NCBI GenBank assembly: GCA_034509425.1
Contig: JAVTVJ010000348.1
Location: forward strand, 248,001-312,000
Origin: Eopsaltria australis
Taxonomy: Eukaryota > Chordata > Aves > Passeriformes > Petroicidae
Length of the DNA: 64,000 nt
Direction: 5' to 3'
Under the pieces are notes generated by a model. The model did not search any database and had not been told where the DNA came from. It saw only the letters and a program-made list of their open reading frames with translations. The translations under genes were made by a program, and so were the position numbers. This document shows, one piece after another, positions 1-13,800 of this stretch (its first letter is position 1; every line of letters begins with the position of its first letter).

Positions 1-3000
1 CATACTTTTTGGGTGCTGAGGACTTTCAAGAAATCAATGGGAAGTCTCTAAAAAGCACAAAAGGTAAAGTTTTATCAGATTTTTAATCTTGTTACAGCAA
101 TTTTTATTTATTTCATTTTAATAATTATTAGGATCTCTAGGGGTCTGCGTTTTTTTCATTTGTGGTTACATGCTTTTTGGGGGGTTGTGTATTTATCCCT
201 GATTTGTTTTTCTTATTTGTTTGTGGGGGTTTTGCACCAAAATCAGCACGAAGGACCTTATCTCACCCTGGCCAGACTTATTGAATCTGATTTTCTCTCT
301 CACTGAATTGATATGCTTGAACCACTGCCAAGCCAACTTGATCTTTAATTATTCTGGATAGCAGTGCTAATGTTATCCTGATTATGCATTTTGGGAGGAG
401 GGATTGTGTGTATATGTTGTATTTAAACTACTTCAATTAAATGAAGAGAAATGTATTCTTAATAATACAAGCTGCCAAAATCTATAAAGACAGAAACAAA
501 CAAGGGATAAAACAAGATGACATTACTTTCAGCCAGTCATCTTTTGTTATGCATTTATATTGTAAATACCATGGACTTTGCAAACATTTGCTTACATGTG
601 TTTTGACTGCACATTTTTCCATTCCCCTTCTTCCTTCTTTGAAAGGAGAAGTAATTTCATAAACTCTGATCTCTGAAGTGAAAAGATTAAAGCAAATCCA
701 TGCTTCATTCTTTTTATACAAGACTTTTGAAATGTTTTAGTGATATTATCTGCAAGAGATCTAAGGAATCAAAGAAAATTAGGCCCTTTCATTAATGAAA
801 AATTATCTCAGGAGATTATTTTCTGCCAAGTTAGAACAATGGTTTCTGCAATTCTAACTATTCCCTAAATTTGATGAAAATGTCCATATCACTTAACACA
901 CTTTTGCAAAATCGAAAATTCATCATTGTATTAACGATATAGTTCAAACGAATATCTAATAGTGTTTCTGCAGATGAAGAAAGAAAATGCACATGTTCTA
1001 GTGGCCTAAGTTTTTCAAAGTTGTCTTAGCATTATTTAAAAAAAAAAAAAGGCAAAATCCGGTAAATACTGCAATCCACTAGATTGTTACTAGTTATCTA
1101 GAGAAAAGAAAACTGATACTAGTATGGCACCTATAAATCAATGGTAGATAAGATCACCAGAGACAATACTAGATTATTACCAGAGCAATAATCTTACCAG
1201 AGTACCATGGCTGAAATAGAATTTCTTATCTTGAGGTAAATTCCACCTTCATTGTTGGAAGCATGCTGCTAGACAAACTCAGAGCAAATACTACATTGCA
1301 ACAATGACATATGGAATAATAAAGTTGGGAACTGGTAGCAAACAGTAATGACAAGCTAATGAAGAAATTAAAGCTAAAATACATTCATAAGTTGTGCTTC
1401 TGTGAGCAGAAATAACCCACAGAACAGTACTGTAAATGACACACAGAATTATGCTTTACAGCATCAGCCAAATTGCCTTTATTTTAATCAGAAGCTTTCT
1501 AAATCCAGGGAAATGTAAATAAAGTTGTCATTAGGAATGTGTTGCTTTAGACAAGATTAATTGGATAGCTGTTTGATGAAAAATAGTTCAGATTTAAGAT
1601 TACGAAGAGCTTGCTGTTTGCTTTCTCTGCAGTGTTTCTTTAAGATAACATACTGGCAGAATTAATAATAAGAATTGAAATGGTAATGCAACAAAGAGAT
1701 GATAGTTAATATTAACCCATGCATTATATTTTAGGAAAGTTAAAAATATATTTTTAGTTAGGGATGTAATTGAGTAGTCAATGTCTTGAATGTTAATTCA
1801 GAAGATTCATAAGCATATTGTAGATGCATAAAGACATAGGTGTTGATAGGAATATGTGGATATTCAAGAGGTGAAGTGTGGTTTCTTATTGAATGCAACA
1901 TTGTTTTTACAACATTATCATACTGGCAATAATGATGAGCCATAAGCCTTCACACATTTTTTGTAAAGAAAGGAAGAGTACTTCTAGTACTCTGCTTGTT
2001 GTTTTTCTGAAGGAGAAAGAAGAATTTTAGATCCACAGTTTTACATATTAAATATGTTGGGTTTTTTTCAATTTTGGTGAGAGTACATGTAAATATATCT
2101 GTATAAAATATGTCCCATTTTGAGAAATGAGAATTTTGTTTTAGATTTTTCTTTTTTCCCCAACTTGGTTTTATTGTACTGTACACATGAATAGTTCTGT
2201 CAGCTCCAAATGAATGTACAGAGTAAAACTTTCTTAATCCAAATAAAGTTTCTGAATCATATCCTTTTCCTGTATTCAGGTTGATACTATACTTTGCAGG
2301 TAAGCATAAATAATCAGCTTTTGCCCCTAATGACTGGAAATTTATGCTAGGCATGCCAGAGAACATCAAACTCTACAAAGAGAGGAAGCAAGGACAAGAA
2401 GGTGGTGGATATGTCATAGAATAAATGGGAGAGTAATTTGTCAAAACTTTTTTGTCACACTATGAATATATGGATTTTAAGAGAAGGTCTCAGATGTGGG
2501 GTGTTTTGCCAAATAAACAAGCTTTAAGTCTGGCACTTTATAGCAAATTTTTTCAGCATTGCAGTAAGGCATTCCAATTATGTTTGGATAGAAAAGAAAC
2601 TACAATGTCTAGTATTTCTCTTGCTAATGCATAACAAACTATTGATTTAAATCTGCATAATTTTTATCAACAGAATAAACCAAACTTTTTTGACAAAGAC
2701 AGTCACATAGGATGTATGAATGATTGAAATATAAAGACAGAGAAAATATAATGTGATATCAGTCATTAAATATTCCTTAAATTAATTATTTTTAATAATG
2801 AAGAAATATTTTCTGTAAATCTAAGTATTTTAGAACTTTGATGTGGAAATTAGGTGCAAAGAAGAATAGCAATGAATAGGAAAAAAGGTAGACGGAATTA
2901 AGTCAGAAAAGAAAATTGTTCTGAGGAAACGACTGATTCACTGAAACTAGTCTCATCAAAACATACATAAATATGAAGTCTTGAAAAAAACACTAAGGAA

Positions 3001-3423
3001 GTAAAGCTTATTTTGAATTGTTGGAATTTCACATCTCATTTGGCTTTGATATATTTTAATTTGTAGACATAAATTTGTTTCCTGTTTTTTTCCTTCAGTA
3101 AGTCTGATACTGAGAAATTTCAAACTGTTCTGCATAAATTCTTGCACAATGTGAAAAATTTTAGAGATAAAAACACCTTTCAGAACTTTAGGAGAAAAAT
3201 AGTCTCTCTTTGCAATCACTTTTGCTAAAATTGACCTCTTTCCTCTATGGACATGAATCGTCATTCCCCTGATGAACCTGCTTCCTTTTTCTCATGGAGG
3301 GTTAAGAGGTAAAAAGAGTCTTTTTTTCTCACAGTACTAAATATAAGCACTCCTACCCATATGGCAAACCTCAAAAATGGTCATTCACAGATCCACAGGA
3401 ATGATATCCTGCCCTATTCTGAT
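1..3423. other. AT-rich unique DNA, no gene seen
   Basis: I see no exon, transposon or RNA gene here. There is a 13-base poly-A run at 1038-1050 and scattered A- or T-rich patches. The longest open stretch is on the minus strand at 1950-2369 (about 139 codons). It is rich in Phe, Lys, Asn and Ser, as expected from AT-rich noncoding DNA, and resembles no family I know. Confidence 0.6.
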
Positions 3424-3443
3424 GGGGGGGGGGGGGGGGGGGG
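3424..3443. repeat. Poly-G homopolymer, 20 bases
   Basis: An uninterrupted run of 20 G sits in otherwise AT-rich DNA, followed by an A-rich stretch. Runs of this length are rare in vertebrate DNA, slip readily and can form G-quadruplexes. The exact length may be unreliable, since sequencing and assembly handle such runs poorly. Confidence 0.95.
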
Positions 3444-3699
3444 AACCAACAACTGCCTGAAAAACAGCAACAAACCTGTTTACAATGGTGTTTAGGTAGA
3501 AACGGGTTGCTTCAACAGATCAAATATGTTATGATTTCCTATTGATGCTTCTCTGTCACCGGTGATATCGTTACATCTACAAATTAATTTCAGTTAAGGT
3601 AGCACTGCAGCAACTTTTCTAAGAAGTCTTTACTCTGGAGGAGGAGATGAAATCTGTTGGAGATGGTCATATGATTGTTTTTGTCTCTGAAGTACCATA

Positions 3700-4555
3700 C
3701 AGTAAGGCATACAGCACAGGGAATGAATAAGAGAAATTTGAGGTCTGCATGCTATGGTTGCTTTGAGGTGAAAGAGATGGGGTGGGATAGGTCACACAAC
3801 TGGAATGCTACACTGACTGGATATAGCATTTTTTAGAATATGATGAAGAAGTGAGACTGGGGAGTCACTCTTTTGGGAAAGAGCAGCAGGAATTCATGGA
3901 GCTCTATTTGGACTGGATGATGAGCCCCTTAAGAGTTCAGGATCAGTGGGCAGACCAAAATGGGTAGTCTTGAAGTGGTACATCAATGCCAACCTCCTGG
4001 AACAGATGATTAAGGAATAGATAGTAGAAGATGCTCTTCTTGACTTGACATTAAAAACAAAAAAAGTTCTAGTGGGAAATCAGAAGGTTGAGACAGTCTC
4101 AGCTGCAGTGTTCAAAATCCTGCAATAGGACAGGGAGATGGGAGTGGAAAACAAACGTAGAAAGCAGGATCACAGCCTGGACCTTTGTGCAAGTAGATTT
4201 GGGCCTCTTTGGAGAGTTTCATGACATAAATTTGTAAAGAGAAGAGGTGTCCAGGAGAATCAGTGGATTTTCAAGAGTCACCTTCTCTAAACTAAAGAAT
4301 GGTCCATCTTGAGCAAAATAACATCAAGCAAATGTGACACAAGGCTTACAGAAATTAACAAAGAGCTCCTGAAAATGCTCAGACATGAAATTGGAAGTGT
4401 ATAGAAGCTGGAAGAAGTACCTAGTGACCCAGAAGGAATTTAAAGTCACTTTCAGGGTCTGAGGGATAGGTTTAGAAAGTCAAAGCCCATCTGGGTTTGT
4501 AGCTGGCAAGGGGCATAAAGGGTAAAAGAGGGGCTTCTACAGGTACATCAAGAAA
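3700..4555 (+). mobile_element. CR1 LINE fragment, endonuclease side of ORF2
   Basis: This matches the remembered 5' half of avian CR1 ORF2, in order. First comes the motif around 'gtgggatagg...actggaatgc' (about 3780-3810). Next are 'gagcagcagg...catggagctct' (about 3880-3905) and the downstream 'gatcagtgggcagac' (about 3941-3955). Further on are 'cctggacctttg...gatttgggcctctt' (about 4177-4210) and 'ggggcttctacaggtacatc' (about 4531-4550). In intact copies this interval encodes the apurinic-like endonuclease C-terminus and the linker before reverse transcriptase. Here it is full of stops and has an internal deletion near 3965-3990. The reverse transcriptase part and the 3' end are absent, unusual because CR1 copies are normally truncated at the 5' end. 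The 5' boundary is vague; weak similarity may begin near 3640. Confidence 0.72.
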
Positions 4556-7198
4556 AAATGTCTTCAAGAAATGAATGTAATTTAACTTCAAGCTATGTTA
4601 ATTTTCAGATGGTATTTGACTCAAGTTACACATATGGCATATAACATATTGTTTTACTTAAATATTCTGGAAATGTTTTAGTAACAGAAAGTGAAACTGT
4701 TTTCTAGACATTGAATTAATCATAAGTAATAAGAAGGAAAGAAAACGGAGTTCAAAGATCTGGTGATTTTACCTTTTGCTCTGTGGCAGGTAGGTGGATG
4801 AATCAGTAGTTCTGACTGAATTTTGTGTAACTTTTGTTAGAAATTATGTATTTAATGCTAGAAATAGAATGCCAACTGTTTTGTAGAAGATGAAAAAATT
4901 ATAGACCATAGTTTAAGTGAACGGTTATATTATTTTGATTATGTGTTCCAAATGTTTGGGGTTTTTCTTAGTCTGTTCTATCACAAATCCACACATGCAA
5001 ACAAAATATGCTGTGAAATTCAGTGACTCAGAGGTATAACCCAGTCTTATTTTAGTGTGTCTTAGGGTGTGTAGAATTGCTGTTTCATAAACAAATCAGG
5101 GAAGTGCTGTTTAAACTTGGTATCTGAAAGAATGAAAAAGGGTGAATTAATGTACCTTTTTTTATGCACAACATTTAGAGATATAAAATTCAGATGCTTT
5201 AAGCAGCTTCCCCATCTTGATTGCAGATACCCTTGGAGACTGCAGTATTAAACAAAAAAGGACTGTATATTCATAACACAATGAATAGCTGAATGTTACT
5301 CTGCTATATCACCATTCTTCTGTACAGCAATGATCTTGGAATGATATGCAGTACTTTCTTTGTTGTTAACCACACTGATCATATATGAGTTGATTCTTGT
5401 GGTGCTGAAGATCTGCAAAAAGTTATGGGCAATTTATTGCATTTTGGATGACTTAATTAAGGACAGTATTCAGGAGAAAAGAGAGTTTTGCCACAGTGGA
5501 AACTGAACTGTAAGAGGTATCAAAGAGTGCCTGAGAAATGTGGGAATATGGCCAATAATCTCAGGTAGAAGTGATGATGCTGATACAAAAAAGGAAAAAG
5601 TAAAGTTAAAATAAAAAACTAAACAAGCAATTCCCCATATAAATAAAAAAATTGATTATTTAAAAATAATTACAAGGCAGCATTTGAAAAATCAAATTTC
5701 ATCAAGAGTCTTTTGCAATCAAAACTGAGGTCTTGATTTGAGACAACAGTATTATAACCATGAGAGAGGATGAGGAACTCTTGTGACAATGCAGAAAACA
5801 ATGCCTGTCTGACTTGCCAATAAATGAATTTAAAGTAAAAATGATGATGTGACTATAGCAAAGGAATTTATTATAAGTTGTATTAGTAATGAATAAAAAA
5901 AGAGTAAAAAATGAACAAAAATATACAAAAGATAATATAAAGGGGAGCTAGAACACCATTTTAAAAGCACTGTTAAAAGCGATTTGAGCAGTGATGAAAA
6001 TCTTTAGTGGGATTTAGAAGCACTTACTGCTTGGGAACTGAAAAATTTCTGAATTGACAAAAAAATTCTAAGGAGTTTTGAATGGTTTAAGTGGTATCAG
6101 AAGTTGTTAAGGAATGGAAGAAAAAAGATCTGCTAATGGTAACCTTAAAGGTCTGTGTTGTGACATTTGATTTTACATACAATCACCATGGAGCTGAAAA
6201 GTTAGTAAGTGTCACAATACACACAGAAAAAACCCCCACCTGTCAACAGCAGAAAAAATATGCCCGTAGCATGATAGGGGACAAAATATGGGGCAATCAA
6301 AAAACATAGGTGTAGTAGAGAATAGCTGAGTCAATTAGCACAGATTTCACTAAAGTAAAAATGCATGAACTTCTGTATAAGGAGAAATCAGAATTACCAA
6401 GCTTTTGTCCCTAGTGATCCAGGCTGGTTTTGCTTTCATTATACTGAAAACAAACCAGAGAAGGAAAATACTTGTTGAGGGAGTCCATGGCATCTTCCAG
6501 AATTTAAGTGAGATGGAACCAGTCACAAACAGTACCTGAAGAGCCCATCTCCTACTATGATTATTGTTTTGAAGTCCTGTTCAAATTTTCTTTGATTTTG
6601 TCGTATTGGATGGCAGACCGTATCATTAAGGCACCTTCAGTCCTGACTTTACATATAGTGATAAAGTCACAATACTATATCTTTAGTTTGCCTTATATTA
6701 TCCAAGATGCTGTACTGAGGTAACTTGCTTAGTGGGGTGCAAGAACTCGTACGTCCAGAAAAATATGTAGGCTACAGTTTCAACGAATGGAATAAATACA
6801 TCTTTTTACATTGAGAAGGTTCTCCTAATGGTGCTGAGAAAGATATCGGTTGTTGTGAGTAACGAACTGCAAGCGTCATTTCAGCTATATCCCTGAAGAA
6901 AATTATCTGTTTCCTGTCAGCCAAAGAGTTTTCACATTAAATACCACTGTTTTGTTCTATGGAGACACAGGGTTTCTATGTCCCCAGAGAGTATAATCCT
7001 TTTTGTAGACTTGTCATAGATATCTCCAGCAAGATAAATTAGATTCAAGTGCTCTGAGAAGCTTAGTTGTGTACGCATCTTGTTTCCCAAATGAAATTTT
7101 AGTAACTTATTTTTATATATATTCCCAATGAGCACAGAAACAGCCAATAGCAGAAGGGCTCCCTTCCCCCTGGGGTGGCAGTGGTCCTGGCAGGTACT
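4556..7198. other. AT-rich unique DNA, no gene seen
   Basis: No recognisable element or exon. A-rich low-complexity patches lie at about 5585-5700 and 5885-5945. Short open frames at 6091-6309 and 6508-6723 (about 70 codons each) have no recognisable domain and look like chance. Confidence 0.55.
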
Positions 7199-7208
7199 GT
7201 GACTTCCA

Positions 7209-7263
7209 ACAGTAGCAGCATCAGTAGCAGCAGCAGTGGCAGTACCAGCAGCAGCAGCAGCTG
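7209..7263. repeat. Imperfect AGC/CAG trinucleotide tract
   Basis: About 55 bases are built from AGC/AGT units, with a purer 15-base CAG core at the right end (about 7246-7260). Both strands stay open across the tract and would read as poly-Ser (plus) or poly-Leu (minus), but that is a consequence of the repeat and not evidence of coding. It lies in a slightly GC-richer patch starting near 7150. Confidence 0.8.
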
Positions 7264-7613
7264 CCTATTCTTCCATGACTTCAGCAAGAGTAACAGCAAT
7301 TGCAGCTTGATGCATGTTAACGATGCTGATTTTTGCCCTTTTTTTAAATATATATATTCTCTGTATTCTTCGCTCATGTTTTTGTAGCTCTGTAGCCTAT
7401 TGTATTAGTGTTAGCTTTCCTAGTACTTTTGCATGGTCTTTCCCTAGGCAGAAAGACAAAACAAATTCCAGAGCTTCAAGCGCAGTGGGTACAATGCCCC
7501 AGTATTATTTTAGTTCTGGGAGCCAAGGCCGAGAACAACTCTTTGAGATACATTTTCATGGACAAAGTACAGCCAGTGCCGAAGGGGGGGACTCCAGAGA
7601 AGGGTCTGGACCT

Positions 7614-7806
7614 GGGGGGAAATTGCATCACCGCTTGTCCTCCTAATTGGTGCTTTTAATCAATTATGCTAATTTTCTAAAACCTATAAGGTTTTAGAAG
7701 GGGTGGGCTTTCACAGACATCTTCCCATGACTGCCCCTGAAGGCCTTTAAATAAAGATCCACTCTTATATTACCTCCTAAACTAAATTAAAATTATCTCA
7801 AATTTC
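7614..7806 (+). mobile_element. Possible ERV 3' end: polypurine tract plus short LTR
   Basis: A purine run ggggggaaa at 7614-7622 is followed by a TG at 7624. Inside there is a TATA-like box (TATAAG, 7685-7690) and an AATAAA at 7750-7755. About 45 bases of U5-like sequence follow, ending in CA at 7799-7800. The spacing of TATA box, poly(A) signal and end fits a compact retroviral LTR, and the wording resembles an avian LTR family I remember but cannot name with certainty. I found no target duplication, and a length near 177 bp would be short. If real, the region upstream (about 7400-7613) could be retroviral internal remnant; open frames there show no motif I recognise. Confidence 0.42.
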
Positions 7807-10800
7807 ATTTCCAGGTTGGGAAAAAGGCAACATTAAAAGGAACAGTCTATCTTTTCCCATAATAGAGGTTAGACTGACTCCATTTCTGACTTCTGAGGAC
7901 TTGGCATTTTCTGCTGAAAACATGCCCCCTGCCATGATGTGAGTGATATGGAATTAAACAGAAACTCCACAATCTTTTCCCTCTCTACCCAGGACAACAG
8001 CAAAAACTACTAATGTGTGATTCTGTGAGTCAGTTTTTATAGCACTTCCCCTTTAAACTTGTGCAACAGGACTTTAGTGTAGAGTAACATATTTTGGTAA
8101 AATAGTTCAGAAACATAAAGTGAAAGTTAGATACACACCGCATGTTTTGTGCCCTTGAGCATCACCTAGAAAGTCTTTCCAAAAGCTTCCTGCAGTAAGA
8201 AAAGACTGATTGTACTGCTTCCTGGTCTTGTGCAATAGAGAGAGTTAAAAAAAATAAGCTTGGTTAATGAAGTATGCTCATATTACACAAATCTATGAAG
8301 AAAGTAACAAAAATTTCATTTTCTTTGTGTAACTACTCTTCTCTTTTAGGAGCTAAAGGTATGATCTGCTATGAAATGTAATATAAAGAAAACACTATTT
8401 TTGAGTTTTCCAAAAGAGAATATTTCCATCTTACCTGGGAGCCTCTGCCAGTCATGGACACAAGCTGTGAAGGGTCACAGATCGCCACAATAATGAAATC
8501 TGAGCTCAACAGGATGACTGTGTCATTCAGAGAAACAAACACTTACCTTGCCCTCAAGAGCAGTAGCTGTTGCAAAACAGTAGAATTTCGGGCGTGCAGA
8601 TATCTTGAAATGTTCTGTAACCTTATGGGCCGTAGGCAGAGCAGCCAGGGTCACGCCACTCTCACCCATTCACCAGATGAAGATAGCTTTGAACACTCTG
8701 GTGGTATCTCAAGACCCTGCTGCTGTAACTCTAACAATGACTTTTCTCTCGGAGCCTTCCAAGGACTCAGAAACCGGCACCTGCTGAGTTCATGAGAGCA
8801 TTCCCAGGACCATGAACCATGAAATAACTGTCAGTCTAGATCATGTCATCTGATAAGAAAACCTAATGGGTTTGTGGCTTCCTCCTGTGCAAAAGGTCAT
8901 CATAGAGTTTTTCCCTCTTATTCTAGACTCCAGTGAGACATGCTGCACTATTTAAACCCAGAATGCATCTCTTCACAAACATAAGTACTTCAAAATGTGC
9001 TGTCTTTTTGAAGCAAAAGTAGTCAGAACAAAAAGCAGCAAACTTTATGCAAACGTGATGACCACAAATTTTGACTGCCTTAAGGAGTAAAAAAAGCAAT
9101 ATATCTTTTACAGTTTCTCTCAAACCATTAAAACTACCACTTCAAGTGCTTTTTATTCAATGAAAAGCTTTTGCAGTGTGAGCACCCAGAGCAGTTCATG
9201 TGTATAACTTACTTATTAGGCTGTGGTGAAGGGTGAGAAAAAATGCCTTGAGAGGAAGTTAAAGGCATTCCATGATCATGGCATAATGTCAGAATGTCCA
9301 TACTATTGTTCTAAATTGAACTAAATTAGATAAAATTATGCTGCAAAGTAAAATGGGGCTCAATTATATCTCTTTTTTTTTCCCTTTTTAAACTTTTCTC
9401 TTTATACAAAGTAATCATGACTTCAGAACATTTAGTTAAAATTTTGGATTTACCAGAAAGTAGAAATTATGGGAAAATGTTTAAAATATTCAAGACTAGG
9501 AAAGGATGTGTTTTTAAACATTTGGAACCCAGTCATTGAAAGAGAGGAACCAAAAGGGAACTCGAAGCCAGAGAGTGCAACCTGCTGTTAAGAGAAAATC
9601 CAACCTTCTGCTAAAAGCTGGTGAACTTGGACCACGTTGCTCAAGGCTTTATTTGCCTGGATGTGGAAAATCTCCTGTTTACTTCTATAAATTTTAAAAC
9701 TTGAAAAGCAATCAGAATTTTAAAGACTTTATTATTCCTAGTTACAGTGTCTTCTAGTGTCATCAAATTTAACTGGCTGACTAAACCTTTGGACTCCCAC
9801 CCATGAAGTTGAATGGTTTCTCTGCATAATGGAGAGCTCACTTCAACAGATGTTCGCTCCTAAAAAGAGTCCCACAGAGATTTGAGCTGTTCCATTAGAA
9901 CTGTCACAAGAGAAAACAAACAAACACACACCACAAAAAAACCCAAACCTGAGAAAAAAACAGGCAATAATAGTTTATTTGAAAGAAAAAAATAACACCA
10001 AAACCCACTAAAACATATATGTTTCTATAGCTAAAAATTAATTTAGCTAATTTCTTTGCTTGCATGCTAATACTTTTTCCTGCAGCAGTGCTGAATATGA
10101 CAGAACATTCACTATAGATAAAAACATACAGTATTTTAAAAAATATAACTTCTGGCATGTTGACACAACTCTGTAGATTTGCCTCTGACCAGCTAACAAT
10201 TTGTACATTTTGAAAACATACAGAAAATTTGTTTAGAATAAAACTAAAGCAAACCCAAGCAATGAGTATAACAAAACCAAAGAATGAACATAGCAGAACA
10301 AAACTAAACATGAACACAGAATTAATTCAGTACTGACCCATTCTAAGAATCTATTTGGGACATGTAACTGACACCCCTTTTAAGAGTTTCTTCTTCTATT
10401 TGGTCTAAAAAGAAAAATAAAATATTTTTTTTCCTGTAGGCCGTGCTGTGGGTGATCTGCAAGGCATATGGTTTCTGATAATGATGTGTGTCTCTAGCTG
10501 ACAATCAGAGAAGTTCCATGTCCTGTAGTGATAGTTTGCCCAATTGGATAGAAGTGATTCAGGCATAAAGAGTGGCCACCATTGGGGAAAATTATGGTTG
10601 AGACGTATGGTTGTATGGTGTGAATAAACAGTAATTCTCAACAGAAAACCTAAGACTTTGTTGATTGTGTATTTGCCAAAGGTATCTAAATTCATGTGCC
10701 TTCCTGCTATATTTATTTCAATTATTTATTTATGCATGTATTAAAAGAGGATAAGAAGTCACATGGTAGCTTGCTTATCTTGATAGCTCATCACTAAGAA

Positions 10801-13800
10801 ATACACAAATTAAAGGAACTGCAATTTTCATTGATATCAAGTTAATTTAAATTATGGTGCACATAAATGAATCTACCCTTTCATTTGTCATTTAGCATTT
10901 ACCATTTGCTTTGATAATTTCTGAAGTTGTTCCTGAATATCAATTATACCACCTGAAATATAATTTATATCTCTGTCAGAATGCTACTGTCAGTAGTATG
11001 AGCTTGTGTGAAAGAATTTTTTCTTTCATTTTTACTTAATGTCCATTTACAGTTATCAACTGTTAGAAAGAAAACACCTTGGGAGAAACAGGAGTTCAAA
11101 TTGCCATTGTAGATGACTGTATAAAGAATGAGACATCTTTCCACCAAAAACATGCATAACAATTCTTTTCCTGGAAAGTTTCAATCCCATCACCTCTGCT
11201 TCAGCCCTGAATTTTCTTGAGAGAATACAGTAATTTCCCATTAACTTTTCCTATATCTCTGAGTATAGTATTTCATAAGCCAGAGGGAGACCACTAGTAT
11301 CTGCCAACACAGAAGAGGTTTGATTCTTATTTCAGATAGAGGCTGAACCATTTAGAATATAAATATATTTATTATACTAAACTTTACAAGCATTATGGTA
11401 GACTTTAAAATTGCATATATTACAGGCTTGATAATTGATAAAAACACTTGAAAACCATCCCGTTTTTTAATTTTTTAATTTAATAGTTTTTTTTTTCTTT
11501 TTAAACTCCATGAAGTATACACCTTTCTAGTTAGGAAAGTATTGCTAGTATCCACAGGGAAATGTCTGTTTATACCTTTCACATGTGTTTCTAATCAAAA
11601 GTTTTCTTCTCTGTGAATTTTAGATAAGAAACTTATCAATTGTTTTCCTTCTCAATGAAATAATACAAAACAATACCCAACTAACTAACTGCAATAATTT
11701 CGGAGAACACACTGATATCTCTCTGTGGTGCATAATAAACACAACTCTATGGTCTATAATGTGAGCATTGTCAAGTAATACATTTGTGTTTATGAGAAGT
11801 TTTATTGGAAAGAGGCAAGGCCAAAGGTGAGGATGATTATTTTTCTGTGACATTGTTTTCCACATAGTTCTCCACATGTAACTATGACCAAAAATAACAG
11901 AACGTCACTTTCATTCCTGTTTGTGCCTGATATATCCATTCTGATGATAACTGTAGAGACAAGATCTATCCAACAGAAGACATAAATATCAGGTAGCTGA
12001 AATCTGTGGGGCACTGGTTTATCTTCTACAGCATCAAGTAGCATATGACAAAATAATAAAAAATAGTAATAATTCCTCATAACATAAAACTACTAGAAAC
12101 TGGATAACGTGTGATTGTTTTAGAAGGAACATCCAGCTCAACAGCATAAGTCAGTCTCCTCATATCAAGGGCAGACTTTTCACTGATTTTGACAGGAGCT
12201 GTGTAAAGTCTATATAGGATGGTTTTCTTGCTGATAGAAGTATGAAACATACAAACACAAATGAAAAAAGTAAGGAAAAAAGAAGATGAGTCTGTTGTGT
12301 CTGTAGCAGAAAAGTAAGTGTCTCACTGAAACAAAAGACTGCACTGTATGATGTTAAAATTTTACTCAGTTAAAACCCACAATAGTTAGGGAATTAAGCC
12401 TTTGCTGCCCTTTCAATTGAATAGGAAATGCTGGATTCAGTACTTTAGAGAAAATAATTGACATAACAGTTACATGAATGACTGGAAGTCAACATCTTTT
12501 AAATTAATGAACAGAATTTGACAGCTCTTACTATCTGTTCCTTGTACGTGTGTGTACATTGCATTACAGAGAAGTGCAGTGAGTTCACAGTCTTCTGGGA
12601 CAGCTCAGTCTTCTTTTATGTGTCTGTGAGGACATTAGCTCTAAACAGAAAACCACTTTGACATTAATTTTTAGATAAGCCATTTTTATATGTTTATGCT
12701 TTAATATGCTTATCAGAGTTTTATGGGCAAGTAAGACAGGATAGTGCTAATATTGTCTAACTTAAAAAATTATATTCAGTAAAGAAGGAAGCATGCAGAT
12801 AATTTTAAAGTATTCACTGTATAGAACAAAAAAACTCTGAGAGACATGGATAAATAGAAGTGTTTAAAAAATGGTTATTTTTTTATTTAGACAAGTTCAG
12901 GTTTTGAATCCTGAATTCTATTCAAAACGTAAATACCTGTAATAATGTAGTTTAACTAAAATACTTGTAAAACGCTTCTTACTTACTTCAATTGCATCAA
13001 GAACAATAAGCCTATTTCTTCAAATGGCATCAGCATTTATCTATTTAATAGATATTATCAAAGAACTCTAGACACTGATAAATGAAAGATAAAACTATTA
13101 TGACATTTACAGGAATTTCTTTTAAATTTCTGAATAATTAATAGGAGCTTAAATAAGTACAAAGATCTCTATATAGAGGCTTCATTTTTGTATTGGGATA
13201 CATACTTTTGCCATCTAGCTTTGAAGTGATTTTGTTATCTAGGATTTGTTTTAAAACCAAGCCAGGTCATTAATGAGTAAAAAATATCTGCTGTCTGTGA
13301 TCAGGCTTTAGTGAAAGGACTTGAATGTGAGTATTTCCAAATCCTGACTTTTCCAGGGATTAAATAATACTAAGCTAGTATGATCACTTGCTCTTTAAAG
13401 ATGATCCCACTAATACCTCAGATGAATTGGCAAGACTTACAATGTTCTACCATTCCCTTTTATCACTTTTATGAACAGATGTATAACTTCTTGCCTATGA
13501 GACAAGTGTGCAATTTGTCAGGATCACTGGATTCAGCTGAAATACAGACACAGGAAAGTTTAGAGCACATGCAGTAGTAAAGCAAGGATTTTAACTTCAA
13601 ATATCTTTTAAGTGTACTGTGTTTTCCTAGCATTTTAAGATGGAAATAATAGAAAAAACATTAATTCATAAGTATGTGGTAATTAAAATGTTTTGAAACT
13701 GATCAGTAATGTGTGTTTTCTGTGTATAACTTTTGATACTCCAAAGAAAACAAATAATATCTGTATAACGTTAACTTATGGAATATCCATTATAAACACA

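Noticed and set aside
8454..8795. 113-codon Cys- and Ser-containing open frame on the plus strand
   Set aside because: No family resemblance, a shorter open frame overlaps it on the same strand, and there is no splice-site context I can defend.
9615..9680. Possible minus-strand CR1 3' UTR shred
   Set aside because: One block, 'gttgctcaaggct', fits, but the neighbouring blocks do not.
9904..10317. 137-codon Phe- and Val-rich open frame on the minus strand, membrane-like
   Set aside because: The hydrophobicity comes from an A-rich plus strand (TTT and TTG codons on the minus). There is no recognisable transporter or signal-peptide architecture.
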